Part shown: positions 16,663 to 25,234 of the stretch, piece after piece | How positions within the stretch are numbered: position 1 is the first letter of the stretch | Layout of the letters: every line of letters begins with the position of its first letter | DNA from: Halosimplex aquaticum | Lineage (GTDB): Archaea > Halobacteriota > Halobacteria > Halobacteriales > Haloarculaceae | DNA length: 64,000 bases | Assembly: GCF_028747785.1 (NCBI RefSeq) | Contig: NZ_CP118158.1 | Coordinates: 3,348,001 to 3,412,000 of the forward strand | Reading direction: 5' to 3' | Translations under genes and position numbers: made by a program | The notes under the pieces: model-generated | What the model saw: only the letters and a program-made list of their open reading frames with translations | Database searches by the model: none | What the model was told of the DNA's origin: nothing

Positions 16663-17739
16663 CTACACCCAGGAGTCGGTGTTCTCGACGTCCTCGGCGC
16701 CTTCCTCGGGCGGCGACTCGTCGAGCTGCTGGATGTGCTTGGCCCTGACGCGCGGGTTGAACACGCGGTCGAGCGACTGCGACAGGAGGATCATGCCGAT
16801 CGAGAGGACGACGATGACCGCCGTCGGGATCAGCAGCCAGTGGATGACGTTCGGGCGGAGGTGGGCGTTGTTCGAGTACGCGGTGTTCAGGATCGTCCCC
16901 CAGTTGGGGTCGGTGATCGGCAACACGCCGATGAAGTAGAGGCCGACGGCGCCGAAGAGGACGTTGCGCATCGCCTGGACGAGATTGACGGTGATGTACG
17001 GCAGCAGGTGCGGGAGGACGTCCCGCAGGATGATCTTCTGCTGGGGGACGCCGATCGTCCGCGACGCCTCGGTGAACGCTTCCGTCCTGATGCTCAACAC
17101 CTGTGACCTGATCGCCCGGGCGAGCCCGGCCCACGCGGCGACCGTGAGTAACAGTCCGAGCACGTAGGGGTTCTCCGGCTGGATGATCGCCGCCAGCACG
17201 ATGACCAGCGGCAGCCCCGGGATGTTGATGAAGATGTCCGTGATCGTGCTCAGCACGACGTCGACGGTCCCGCCCTTGTACCCGGAAACGGTCCCGAAGA
17301 GCGTCCCCATCGAGACGGTGAACAGCCCGCCGGCCGCCATCATCTGCAGTATCGGCTTGGTCGCGTAGACGTGCAGCGCGAGCAGGTCCCGGCCGAGGTT
17401 GTCCGTGCCGAGCGGATGCGCCCAGGTCTGGAGCGGTTTGACGAACCGCCCCCCGTCGTTCGTGCTCGTCGGCTCGACGAGCGTCGGGCCCAGGACGCCG
17501 ACGCCGAGGTAGAACAGGACGATGGAGAGGCCGACCACCGCGCGCCAGTCGTGGGCCATGATCGAGAGCGGGCCGTAGACGTACTGGACGAACGCCCCCT
17601 TCAGCCTGGACTTGCGCGTCGTCTGGGTCCCGTCGTCGGAGGACTGCATCAGTATCTCGAACGGCGACGCGTCCTCCGTCCCCCCGTCGGTCTCGGGCGT
17701 CCCGTCGCGGCGGTCCTCAGAAGGCTTCACGCTGCTCAC
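16663..17739 (-). CDS. ABC importer 1, DppC/OppC-type permease
   Basis: This 358-residue inner-membrane permease has an acidic N-terminal tail (about 60 residues), one first helix (VVGLSIVLFYLGVGVLGP) and a BPD_transp_1 domain with about five more helices. The HPLGTDNLGRDL segment before the core, and EASRTIGVPQQKIILRDVLPHLLPY (the EAA loop that contacts the ATPase), are hallmarks of DppC/OppC/NikC permeases. It pairs with the DppB-type protein, whose gene overlaps its start by 23 bases. Start is GTG at 17739. The extended, charged N-terminal tail is longer than in bacterial DppC and is shared with the paralogue at 42567, though the sequences differ. Confidence 0.92.
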   Translation of the reverse strand: MSSVKPSEDRRDGTPETDGGTEDASPFEILMQSSDDGTQTTRKSRLKGAFVQYVYGPLSIMAHDWRAVVGLSIVLFYLGVGVLGPTLVEPTSTNDGGRFVKPLQTWAHPLGTDNLGRDLLALHVYATKPILQMMAAGGLFTVSMGTLFGTVSGYKGGTVDVVLSTITDIFINIPGLPLVIVLAAIIQPENPYVLGLLLTVAAWAGLARAIRSQVLSIRTEAFTEASRTIGVPQQKIILRDVLPHLLPYITVNLVQAMRNVLFGAVGLYFIGVLPITDPNWGTILNTAYSNNAHLRPNVIHWLLIPTAVIVVLSIGMILLSQSLDRVFNPRVRAKHIQQLDESPPEEGAEDVENTDSWV

Positions 17740-18712
17740 CCCCCGTCCGCGGATCGAGCTTCGAGTACGTGAGGTCGGCGACGAGCAGCGCGACGACGAC
17801 GCAGATCGTGATGATCATGAAGACGCCCATCATCGTCGGGATGTCGCGCCTGTCGATCGAGTTCACCATCGTGAGGCCCATCCCTCGATACGTGAACAGG
17901 GTCTCCAGGATGACGGAGCCGCCGACCATTGACCCGAGCGAGATGACGAACCCGGTGTACAGCGGCAGGACCGCGTTGCGCGCGACGTACTGGACCGCGA
18001 TCGTCGCGTCCGACAGCCCGCGGAGCCGGGCCACGCGCAGGTAGTCCTCGCCGAGCACGCGGATGCTGTTGCCCCGCATCGACAGCGACGCGAGGCTGCC
18101 GGACAGGACGAGCGATAGCGTCGGTAGGGCGGCGTGGTGGATGACGCCCTTCATGAACTCCCAGTGGAACCCGGGGTCGACGCCAGAGTACTGCCGTCCG
18201 GTGTACGGGAACCACCCCCATCGCACCGCCAGGAAGAGGATGAGATAGATGGCGAAGATGTAGTACGGGACGGAGCCGGCGATCATCGCGTACGACGTCA
18301 GGCCGACGTCTAGCTTCCCGCCCTCGTAGTACGCCATGAGCGCGCCGAGCACGATGCCGACGAAGAAGCCGATGAACGTCGCCCAACTCAACACGAAGAT
18401 GGTCCACGGCGCGGTCTGTGCGATGATCTCGGCGACGGGCTGGTTGTTCCACATTGACTCGCCGAGGTCGCCGGTCAGCGTGTTGCCCATGTAGTGGAAG
18501 TAATCGACGTAGATCGGCCGGTCCGGTTGCGTGTTCAGGAACTGCTCGACCCGCCGTGCGATCTGCCTGTCGGACAGCCCCTCCCGCTGGAGTTGGACTC
18601 GCAGCGTGTTCGCCGGCCCGCCCGGCATCACGCGGACGAGCACGAACGAGAGCGAGACCACCGCCCAGACGGTTATCAGCGCCTGCAGTATCCGCTGAGT
18701 AATCCACCTCAT
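17717..18712 (-). CDS. ABC importer 1, DppB/OppB-type permease
   Basis: A 331-residue permease with six predicted helices. The N-terminal RILQALITVWAVVSLSFVLVRVMPGGP is the family start (R-x-MPGxP). A large external loop (about 45-90) follows, then the BPD_transp_1 domain with LRVARLRGLSDATIAVQYVARNAVLPLYT, the EAA-type ATPase-contact loop. The start at 18712 (MRWIT) matches the family; the upstream ATG adds seven residues. It is transcribed after the fused ATPase gene, 165 bases downstream of its stop, and overlaps the DppC gene, so the two permeases form one unit. Confidence 0.92.
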   Translation of the reverse strand: MRWITQRILQALITVWAVVSLSFVLVRVMPGGPANTLRVQLQREGLSDRQIARRVEQFLNTQPDRPIYVDYFHYMGNTLTGDLGESMWNNQPVAEIIAQTAPWTIFVLSWATFIGFFVGIVLGALMAYYEGGKLDVGLTSYAMIAGSVPYYIFAIYLILFLAVRWGWFPYTGRQYSGVDPGFHWEFMKGVIHHAALPTLSLVLSGSLASLSMRGNSIRVLGEDYLRVARLRGLSDATIAVQYVARNAVLPLYTGFVISLGSMVGGSVILETLFTYRGMGLTMVNSIDRRDIPTMMGVFMIITICVVVALLVADLTYSKLDPRTGGEQREAF

Positions 18713-18877
18713 TGAAAAAACGTCCAGACGCATTCGGTATCAAAGTTGTGGATAACTGCTGACATAGACCGGCCGTCCCGGCCCGGTCCGCCCGGACGGC
18801 GCGATCCGCGTTCATCGAAGAGTACCGGACAGCGGGCCTCCCACGGTAAGTGCGACAGTCGGATTGAGAGCGGCGTG

Positions 18878-21418
18878 TTACGGCGAGCGAGTGCCGCTCG
18901 CGGACTCCGCCTCCGCGTCTACGGACTCCCGCTCGGCGTCCGGTTCCGAGTGACGGAAGCACGCGACCTCCCGGTCGCCCGCGTGGCCGCCGGCCGCCGA
19001 GTTCGGGCCTCCGTCCCCCTCGGTCGCGACGAGTTCCTGGGGCGAGCGCCGCTGACAGACGGTCGGGAACTCGTCTTCGAGCAGCGCGCGTGCGCCCTCG
19101 GAATCTCCCGCGGAGAGCATGTCGAGCGCGTCCGCGACGATCCGTTCGGCGCTCTCGTCGCCGAGCGTCCCGGGAATACCGAAGTAGTCGCGGACGCGAG
19201 AGGTAAACTCCGACTCCGGGAGGGTCTCGACCTCCGCGCCCGGACCGAACACGCGGTCGACGAGGGCACCGCCGTCGAACTCCCCGCGCTCGACGGCCTC
19301 TTTCAGACTCATGACGGCGTTCCACTCCGCCTGCTCGAACGCGTACGCGTCGGGCTGGATGACCTCGGAGCACCGGGTGTGATACCGACAGCCCCTGGGC
19401 GGGTCGGTCGGTTCGGGGATGTCGATGCTCCGGACAGGCGTGTCGTCGTCCGATCGCTCGTCGGGGTCGAGGGTCGTCGTCGCCCAGCGTAACGCCTTCG
19501 TGTAGGGGTGTTTCGGGTCGTGGATGATCTCGTCGGGCGTCCCGATCTCGACGATCTCGCCGAGGTACATGATCGCGATGCGTCCGTCCATCTTCTTGGC
19601 GACGTAGCGGGCGTTCGAGAGGTCGTGGGAGACGAACAGGAACGACGTGTCGAACAGGTCCTGCAGCTCGACCATGAGGTCCATCATCTCGACGCGCAGG
19701 CTCACGTCGAGGGCGCTCACCGGTTCGTCGGCGAGGATGAGCTCCGGATTGACCAGCATCGCCCGGATCAACGCGACCCGCTGTTTCTCCCCGCCGCTCA
19801 ACTGACCCGGATACCGCTCGGCGTACTCCTCCGTGGGCGTCATCCCGACCCGGTCGAGCATCCTCGCGATCAGTTCGTGGCGCTTGTCGGCACTCAGCTC
19901 GGGGTACCACCGCTTGAGCGGGTCTTCGAGGGTCGACTTGACCCGCCGCATCTCGTTCAGTGAACTCCCCGGGTCCTGGTGTATCACCTGCAGCGCCTTG
20001 CGGATGTCCTGGAAGGGGATGTCGATGTCACCTAACCGGCGTCGCGCCTGCCAGACGTCCTGGCCCCGGTACTCCACGGTGCCGCTCGTCGGCTCCTGGA
20101 CCCCGATCGCCGCCTTCCCGAGCGTCGTCTTGCCCGATCCGCTCTCCCCGACCAGCACGACGACGTCGTTCTCGTACACGTCGAGGTCGACGCCGTCGAC
20201 GGCTCTCACCGTGCTCGTCTCCGAGAACGGGTTCAGCTTGCTGCCCCGCTCCTGTTCGAAGTGGACTTCGACGTCGGTCAGCGTCACGACCGCGTCGTCC
20301 GACCGGCGGTCGGTCGTCGCTCCCCGGCCGGTCTCGGCGACCTCGGCGACCTCGCCGTCGCCGTCGCGTTCCTTCCAACTGAGCGGGATCGACTCCGGGA
20401 CCCGCTCCCTGTAGTGACAGTGAACGTCGTGTTCGCGGTCCACGGCGTACGCCGGGGGGTCCTCCTGGAGACACTCCTCGTCGGCGAGCGGACACCGCGG
20501 GTGATACGAGCAGCCCTCGGGGATGTTGACCGGGTCGGGGCTCGATCCCACGATCGGTTCCATCTCGTCCACCTGCGTCTCCAGGTTCGGCGTCGAGTTG
20601 AGGAGCGCGCGGGTGTACGGGTGTGCGGCGTTCCGGAGGATCTCGTCGGCGGGACCGACCTCGACGAACTCGAACGCGTACAGCACCCCGAGCCGGTCGG
20701 CGAGGTTCGCGACCAGCGATAGGTCGTGCGTGATGAACACGATAGTCACGTCGTGCTCCTCCTTGATCTCCTCGATCAGCGAGATGATCGAGCGCTGCAT
20801 GAGGAGGTCGAGCGCGGCGGTCGGCTCGTCCATCACGAGCACCTCGGGCTCCAGCAACAGGCTCAGGGCGATCAGGATGCGCTGGCGCATCCCGCCGCTC
20901 AGCTCGTGCGGATAGGCCTCCAGGACGCGGTCCGGGTCGAGGTACAGGTCGGAGAGGAGCCGCCGCGCCCGCTCCATCCCGTCTTCGACCGGGTAGTCGT
21001 GCGCCGAGAGCGTCTCGACGAAGTGCGTCTCGATGCGCCGGACCGGATTGAACGAACTCATCGCGCCCTGGAACACCATCGAGACCTCTTCCCACCGGTA
21101 TCGGTTGCGGTCGGCCTTCGACAGGTCGAGCACGTCGACGGGGTCGCCGTCGGGCGGGTAGTAGGTGATGTCGCCGGAGAGGACGCCCGGTTCGACGACC
21201 GCGTCCAGCAGCGACGAGGCGAACATCGACTTGCCGCTCCCGCTCTCGCCGACGACGCCGAATATCTCGTTTCGCTTCAGGTCGACGCTCACCTCGTCGA
21301 GGACCCGCGAGTTGCCCCGATCCGTCCCGAACCGGACCGTCACGTCTCGCAGCTCGAAGACGGTGTCGTCGCCGCTGTCGATGCCGCTCGCGTCGCGCGC
21401 ACCGGCTGTCTCAGACAT
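18878..21418 (-). CDS. ABC importer 1, fused double ATPase (DppD-DppF type) with C-terminal insertion
   Basis: An 846-residue cytoplasmic ATPase with two complete nucleotide-binding domains. The first has GESGSGKS, signature LSGGMRQRI and Walker B VLVMDEPTAALD, then the oligopeptide/dipeptide C-terminal cysteine cluster (GCSYHPRCPLADEEC and a later CHY). The second has GESGSGKT, LSGGEKQRV and LILADEPVSALD. After it the second cluster starts normally (C677, C683) but the third and fourth cysteines come only at 788 and 820: a helical segment of about 98 residues is inserted in between. The paralogue at 44551 has no such insertion. Start: ATG at 21418 is chosen, but a GTG at 21571 is in frame and a TATA-like element near 21611-21620 would suit it better, so the N-terminus may be longer by 51 residues. 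Confidence 0.9.
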   Translation of the reverse strand: MSETAGARDASGIDSGDDTVFELRDVTVRFGTDRGNSRVLDEVSVDLKRNEIFGVVGESGSGKSMFASSLLDAVVEPGVLSGDITYYPPDGDPVDVLDLSKADRNRYRWEEVSMVFQGAMSSFNPVRRIETHFVETLSAHDYPVEDGMERARRLLSDLYLDPDRVLEAYPHELSGGMRQRILIALSLLLEPEVLVMDEPTAALDLLMQRSIISLIEEIKEEHDVTIVFITHDLSLVANLADRLGVLYAFEFVEVGPADEILRNAAHPYTRALLNSTPNLETQVDEMEPIVGSSPDPVNIPEGCSYHPRCPLADEECLQEDPPAYAVDREHDVHCHYRERVPESIPLSWKERDGDGEVAEVAETGRGATTDRRSDDAVVTLTDVEVHFEQERGSKLNPFSETSTVRAVDGVDLDVYENDVVVLVGESGSGKTTLGKAAIGVQEPTSGTVEYRGQDVWQARRRLGDIDIPFQDIRKALQVIHQDPGSSLNEMRRVKSTLEDPLKRWYPELSADKRHELIARMLDRVGMTPTEEYAERYPGQLSGGEKQRVALIRAMLVNPELILADEPVSALDVSLRVEMMDLMVELQDLFDTSFLFVSHDLSNARYVAKKMDGRIAIMYLGEIVEIGTPDEIIHDPKHPYTKALRWATTTLDPDERSDDDTPVRSIDIPEPTDPPRGCRYHTRCSEVIQPDAYAFEQAEWNAVMSLKEAVERGEFDGGALVDRVFGPGAEVETLPESEFTSRVRDYFGIPGTLGDESAERIVADALDMLSAGDSEGARALLEDEFPTVCQRRSPQELVATEGDGGPNSAAGGHAGDREVACFRHSEPDAERESVDAEAESASGTRSP

Positions 21419-21992
21419 CTGTCTGGTGCTCTCCTCCGGACTCCTTGTCGCCTCGACCGGCCTGCGGCCCGTTCGGACGGCGTTCGTTGGCGCCACTTCG
21501 ACTCTGGGGACAGTCGTCCAGACGGTCGGTTCCGCCGCAGACGCGAGTCTGATCGTCGCCACGTCTCCCACTCGGACACATTGCTTGCTGGCTCTGCTCT
21601 CGCATATTACTTAACATTTTGGAGGTTCTTCGCGGCGAGGTTCGCCCCGTCCGGACGACCCCCGACTCCGGGTATCGGCTGGGAGTATGTGCAGCAGTGG
21701 CCTCGCTTTCCGAATTGCGACGCTCGCCGCTGACTCGGGCCGCGCCGAAGGCTCGGGGAGTGGCGTCGGCGCGTTATAGGCCGGGGAAATTCCCCTACCG
21801 AGAGTTACATAGAAATTACAGTCGTAGTTCTGTAATTAGATGGGTATCGGTGTGTTCCACTATCGAGAGATATGTAGGAACAGACTCACGTGGCCCGTCG
21901 CTCCCGTTTCGACCCCGGGAGGCTCCCGGATCGTGTCGTCGGCGTTCGGTCGACCGAGGGAAATTTCACTCGGGGCGCTCTCGTCGTCGAGT
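21419..21992. promoter_or_regulatory. Divergent intergenic region with two palindromes
   Basis: Between the divergent ATPase and phosphoesterase genes. On the minus strand TTAAGTAATA (about 21611-21620) is the best TATA candidate for the ATPase. On the plus side GGGGAAATTCCCC (21783-21795) is a perfect 13-base palindrome, and AATTACAG (21814-21821) repeats in inverted form as CTGTAATT (21830-21837) with an 8-base spacer. Both are about 150-210 bases ahead of the GTG at 21993 and may be regulator sites. The stretch 21840-21990 is open in the phosphoesterase frame from an ATG at 21840, but its composition does not look coding. Confidence 0.35.
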
Positions 21993-22754
21993 GTGGACTA
22001 CCTGGTACTCGCTGACGTTCACGCGAACCTCCCCGCGCTCGAAGCAGTTCTGGATCGGGAGTCAGACCGGGACGCGGTCCTGTTTCTCGGGGACGCCGTC
22101 GGCACGGGGCCGCATCCGGACGAGGTACTGACGACGCTGTCCCGGCTTTCGGGCGGGTTCGTCTCCGGAAACCACGACCGGTCGGTCCTCGACACGCGAC
22201 CGGAACGACCGCCTCCGAACTCGCGCGACTTCGAGCGCTGGACGAGCGCGCAGTTATCCCCGGAGAATCGTCGTTTCCTGGCAGGTCTCGCGGACGAGCG
22301 GCGCGTGGCGACGGCCGCCGGTCCGGTTCGATTACACCACGGGGACTTCGCGGTCGAGCGCGAGGGCCTCGATTGGGACCGGCGCGGATGGCCGGACACG
22401 GACCCGGAGGTGTACCGCGAACTGGCCGACCGCTACGACGAGGACGTCGTCCTGTTCGGCCACTCGCACGTCCAGTTCGAGACGACCGCTGGCGGGACCC
22501 GGTTCGTCAATCCCGGGAGCGTGGGACAGCACCGACTGGGCGAGGTTCTCGCGTGTTACGCCGTCGTCGAAGACGGCGACGTCGACCTCGGAGCGGTGGA
22601 CTACGACGTCGAGCGGACGATCGCGGACCTCGAAGCACTCCCGCTCGCGGACGAGTACGTCGAGGCCCGGAAGCTCGTCTACACCGAGGGGCGACTGCCC
22701 GACGACCCGCCGATGCGGGACTTCGAACCGCTCCGCGAACGGGGATACCGATAG
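21993..22754 (+). CDS. Calcineurin-like metallophosphoesterase (YfcE/MJ0936 type)
   Basis: A 253-residue hydrolase. The motifs of the family are complete: DVHAN (first metal site, residues about 8-12), GDAVGTGPHP, GNHD (second metal site), the single histidine in HHGD and the final GHSHVQF with VNPGSVGQHR. It is closest to the UPF0025/YfcE-MJ0936 phosphodiesterases that hydrolyse small phosphodiesters in vitro; natural substrate unknown. The start is taken as GTG at 21993 because the conserved strand DYLVLADVH begins there; an ATG at 21840 is possible. The gene is inserted between the binding-protein and ATPase genes of importer 1, on the opposite strand, thus splitting that operon. Confidence 0.9.
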   Translation: MDYLVLADVHANLPALEAVLDRESDRDAVLFLGDAVGTGPHPDEVLTTLSRLSGGFVSGNHDRSVLDTRPERPPPNSRDFERWTSAQLSPENRRFLAGLADERRVATAAGPVRLHHGDFAVEREGLDWDRRGWPDTDPEVYRELADRYDEDVVLFGHSHVQFETTAGGTRFVNPGSVGQHRLGEVLACYAVVEDGDVDLGAVDYDVERTIADLEALPLADEYVEARKLVYTEGRLPDDPPMRDFEPLRERGYR

Positions 22755-22867
22755 CGGGGAAGCAGAGAAAAGCGGAGAAGACGTGGAGAAACGCGGGGGT
22801 ACGAACTGTCCCGCCGTCGCGCCCCGAGGGCGGGGTGCGAGCGGGGAACGAGGGAGCGCCCGACGCG

Positions 22868-24862
22868 TCAGTTACCGATGGTGACGTCGTCGAACTCGGG
22901 CAGACAGGCCTCGCCGCCGGGGCCGTCCTGGTGACGGAGGATCCCGTACTGCGCGAGCTGGTGGAACGAGTGGCTCGGGAGGTCGTTGATCCAGACGCTC
23001 TTGTCGGTCGACAGTTCCCACGGCGGGCTCCTGACGCCCTGTGAGGACACCTTCAGATAGGGGATGAACGCGGGGAGGTACTGGTTCCACGCCCAGCCGA
23101 GTTCGGTCGTCCGCTCGAACGCCTGCTCCTCGGGCATGGCGAGGATCCCCTTCATCTTGTCGTAGACGTTGACCGTCGAGAGGTCCTCGCCGTCGGCGAG
23201 GAGGTTCGGTTCGCTGACGGGCTGGGGCACTTCCCACTCGGCCGGGTGGTCCCACCGCTCCTGGTACGAGGAGTTCGGTCCCATGCGACCGAGCCGCCAG
23301 CGCTCCATCGAAGGCTGGGTCGTCCCGGTCGAGTCGGGGTAGATGTCGTACTCCCCGGAGTGGCGCCGCTTGTCGTAGACGGCCGTGTCGACGATCTCCA
23401 GCGTCACGTCGAACCCGAACTCGCTCAGCTGGCTCTCCATCGTCTCGAAGCTCGCGACCCAGTCGCCCTCGGAGACCATCAGGTCGAGGTGGGCCTGCGC
23501 CCCCTCGACGTCGTCGTAGACCTGGCCGTCCTCGTAGGCGAAGTCGTCGGTCGCGTTGATCAGTTCGACGGCCAGGTCCTGGTCCTGGGGCGTGTGGTCC
23601 GTCCAGCTGGAGAGGTCGCCGTGCATGCCGTTCTGCACGTTCTCCACCGAGAGGTGACTCTGGGGGATGGGGAAGTCCTCGAAGCCGGGGCCCATGTTCT
23701 GCACGATGAGCCCGAAGTCCAGCGCGAACGCGATCGCGTGGCGGATGCGGCGGTAGTTCGACGGCCGCCGGGGGCGTTCGCCGGACCCGTTCACGTTGAA
23801 CGCGTGGATCTGCCAGCGCGTCTCCCGCTTGTACTTCTCGACGTCCGGCGCCTGCTGGGCGAGGCCCGACTCCATGGGGTACTCCCAGTTGTCGAGTTCG
23901 CCTTCGACCCACGCGGACTGGGCGACCGAGCGGTCCTCGATGAAGTCGTAGTGGATGCGGTCGATGTTGATGCAGTCGGCGCGAGGGTGGTCCTCGAACT
24001 TCTTGAGTTCGAGGCTCGACTCGCCCAGGCTGTCGAACTGGAAGGGACCGAAGCCGAGGAACTTCTCGCCGGCCTGCTTGGTCGGCGTGAACTCGCTGAG
24101 GTCGGTGAGGAACTGGTCGAACTCGTCAGTGCCGGGCTCGGTGTTGACGGCCCGTTCGCGCCACTCGTTCCACGTGTCCGGGTGGTACGCGAAGTGGCTG
24201 TCGAGGTCCAGCGTCGCGTCGACCAGGAACGTCTTCAGCACGCCGTCCTGGTAGCGGTCGCGGAGCGTGAACTCGACGCGGTGGTCGTCGACGATCTCGT
24301 AGTCCTTGTAGAACTGCGCGTCGATGTTCGGTTCGCCGGTGTGCTCGTTAATCGCCCAATTGATGTCGTAGGCGATCCCGATGCTCTCGGTCGTGACCGG
24401 GTCGCCGTTGTGCCACTTCCAGTCGGGGTCGAGTTCGACGTAGACCGTCCCGTCTTCCTCTCCCCAGTCCTCGGCCATGATGGGGAACGTCTCCTGAGCG
24501 CCGAACAGCTTGCCGACGACGCCGTCGAACAGGTGTACGCCCCACCGGCAGCAGTGCTGGGTGATAGCTCCCGCCGGCCCCCACGGGGCGTTCATGTGGG
24601 CGTTCGAACCGGGCTCGATCGGGCCCATCCAGCTGTGGTACACGACCTCTTCGTCGGTTCCAGTGCCACTGTCACCGCCGTTGCCGCCACCGCCGTTGCC
24701 GCCGCCGTTACCGCCGTCCGTGCCGGTACCGCCGCCACCGCTGTCGCCACCGCACCCCGCGAGGAGCGCCGCGCTCCCACCGGCCATGCCCTGCAGAATT
24801 TTACGCCTCGTATGATAGTCCGTGATCTGTGCTCCCGTTGTACCGTCGCCCTGTGAGGGCAT
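22868..24862 (-). CDS. ABC importer 1, extracellular solute-binding lipoprotein (family 5)
   Basis: A 664-residue SBP_bac_5-type protein. N-terminus: RR at 19-20, hydrophobic stretch and lipobox LAGC (Cys37), thus Tat-exported and lipid-anchored. A glycine-rich linker (GGDSGGGG..., about 38-75) follows; it is a low-complexity spacer, not a repeat element. The mature domain has the family pattern of a large two-lobed peptide/nickel-binding protein, with the substring EDGTVYVELDPDWKWHNGDPVTTE matching the usual WHDGxPxTAxD site. Family-5 proteins bind oligopeptides, but in Thermotoga and many archaea also oligosaccharides. The neighbouring sugar genes favour a saccharide, not proven. It is the first gene of the importer set, separated from the ATPase gene by the phosphoesterase. 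Confidence 0.93.
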   Translation of the reverse strand: MPSQGDGTTGAQITDYHTRRKILQGMAGGSAALLAGCGGDSGGGGTGTDGGNGGGNGGGGNGGDSGTGTDEEVVYHSWMGPIEPGSNAHMNAPWGPAGAITQHCCRWGVHLFDGVVGKLFGAQETFPIMAEDWGEEDGTVYVELDPDWKWHNGDPVTTESIGIAYDINWAINEHTGEPNIDAQFYKDYEIVDDHRVEFTLRDRYQDGVLKTFLVDATLDLDSHFAYHPDTWNEWRERAVNTEPGTDEFDQFLTDLSEFTPTKQAGEKFLGFGPFQFDSLGESSLELKKFEDHPRADCINIDRIHYDFIEDRSVAQSAWVEGELDNWEYPMESGLAQQAPDVEKYKRETRWQIHAFNVNGSGERPRRPSNYRRIRHAIAFALDFGLIVQNMGPGFEDFPIPQSHLSVENVQNGMHGDLSSWTDHTPQDQDLAVELINATDDFAYEDGQVYDDVEGAQAHLDLMVSEGDWVASFETMESQLSEFGFDVTLEIVDTAVYDKRRHSGEYDIYPDSTGTTQPSMERWRLGRMGPNSSYQERWDHPAEWEVPQPVSEPNLLADGEDLSTVNVYDKMKGILAMPEEQAFERTTELGWAWNQYLPAFIPYLKVSSQGVRSPPWELSTDKSVWINDLPSHSFHQLAQYGILRHQDGPGGEACLPEFDDVTIGN

Positions 24863-25234
24863 GTGGGAATCGATATTCGACTCCAATAAAAAGTTATTGG
24901 AACGAATCAGACAGGTATCTGATTCAGACGGTCCCCCTGTTCGTCCGCGGGCACTCGGTAGGTCACCCACGGGTCCCCGCGCAAGGAAGGCCGAGTCACT
25001 GTGGAGTGGGTCGGCACGACAAACACCACTGCCGCCGAGGGTGATCGACTTCGAGACTCCGCAGAAAATGTCCAGGGGCGAATCGAGCGCCGGAAATCGG
25101 GCATAGAGGGACCCCGATCGGTTCGAGACTGTTCGTGTCGAGATCCCTCTATCGGCTGCGTTCATTACAGAGAAAAAACAAAAAGGTAAAGAAAGGTCTT
25201 TTCGTAGCCAGCCGTCAGGCGGTGTCCATTCAAC
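24863..25234. promoter_or_regulatory. Divergent regulatory region with two inverted repeats at the importer 1 promoter
   Basis: Upstream of the binding-protein start at 24862, CCAATAA (24883-24889) is repeated in inverted form as TTATTGG (24894-24900) around four bases. On the minus strand this covers CTTTTTATT, the most likely TATA box (21-38 bases from the ATG). Just beyond, GAATCAGA (24904-24911) and TCTGATTC (24918-24925) form a perfect 8-bp inverted repeat with a 6-base spacer. The positions suit a repressor or activator site. The other half, to 25234, is GC-rich, then has an A-rich tract (25171-25200) that may be the promoter of the IMPase gene. Confidence 0.45.

Noticed and set aside
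24660-24760. GGC/GGT-rich tract as a tandem repeat or CRISPR-like array
   Set aside because: It encodes the glycine-rich linker behind the lipobox of a solute-binding protein; irregular unit length and no spacers.
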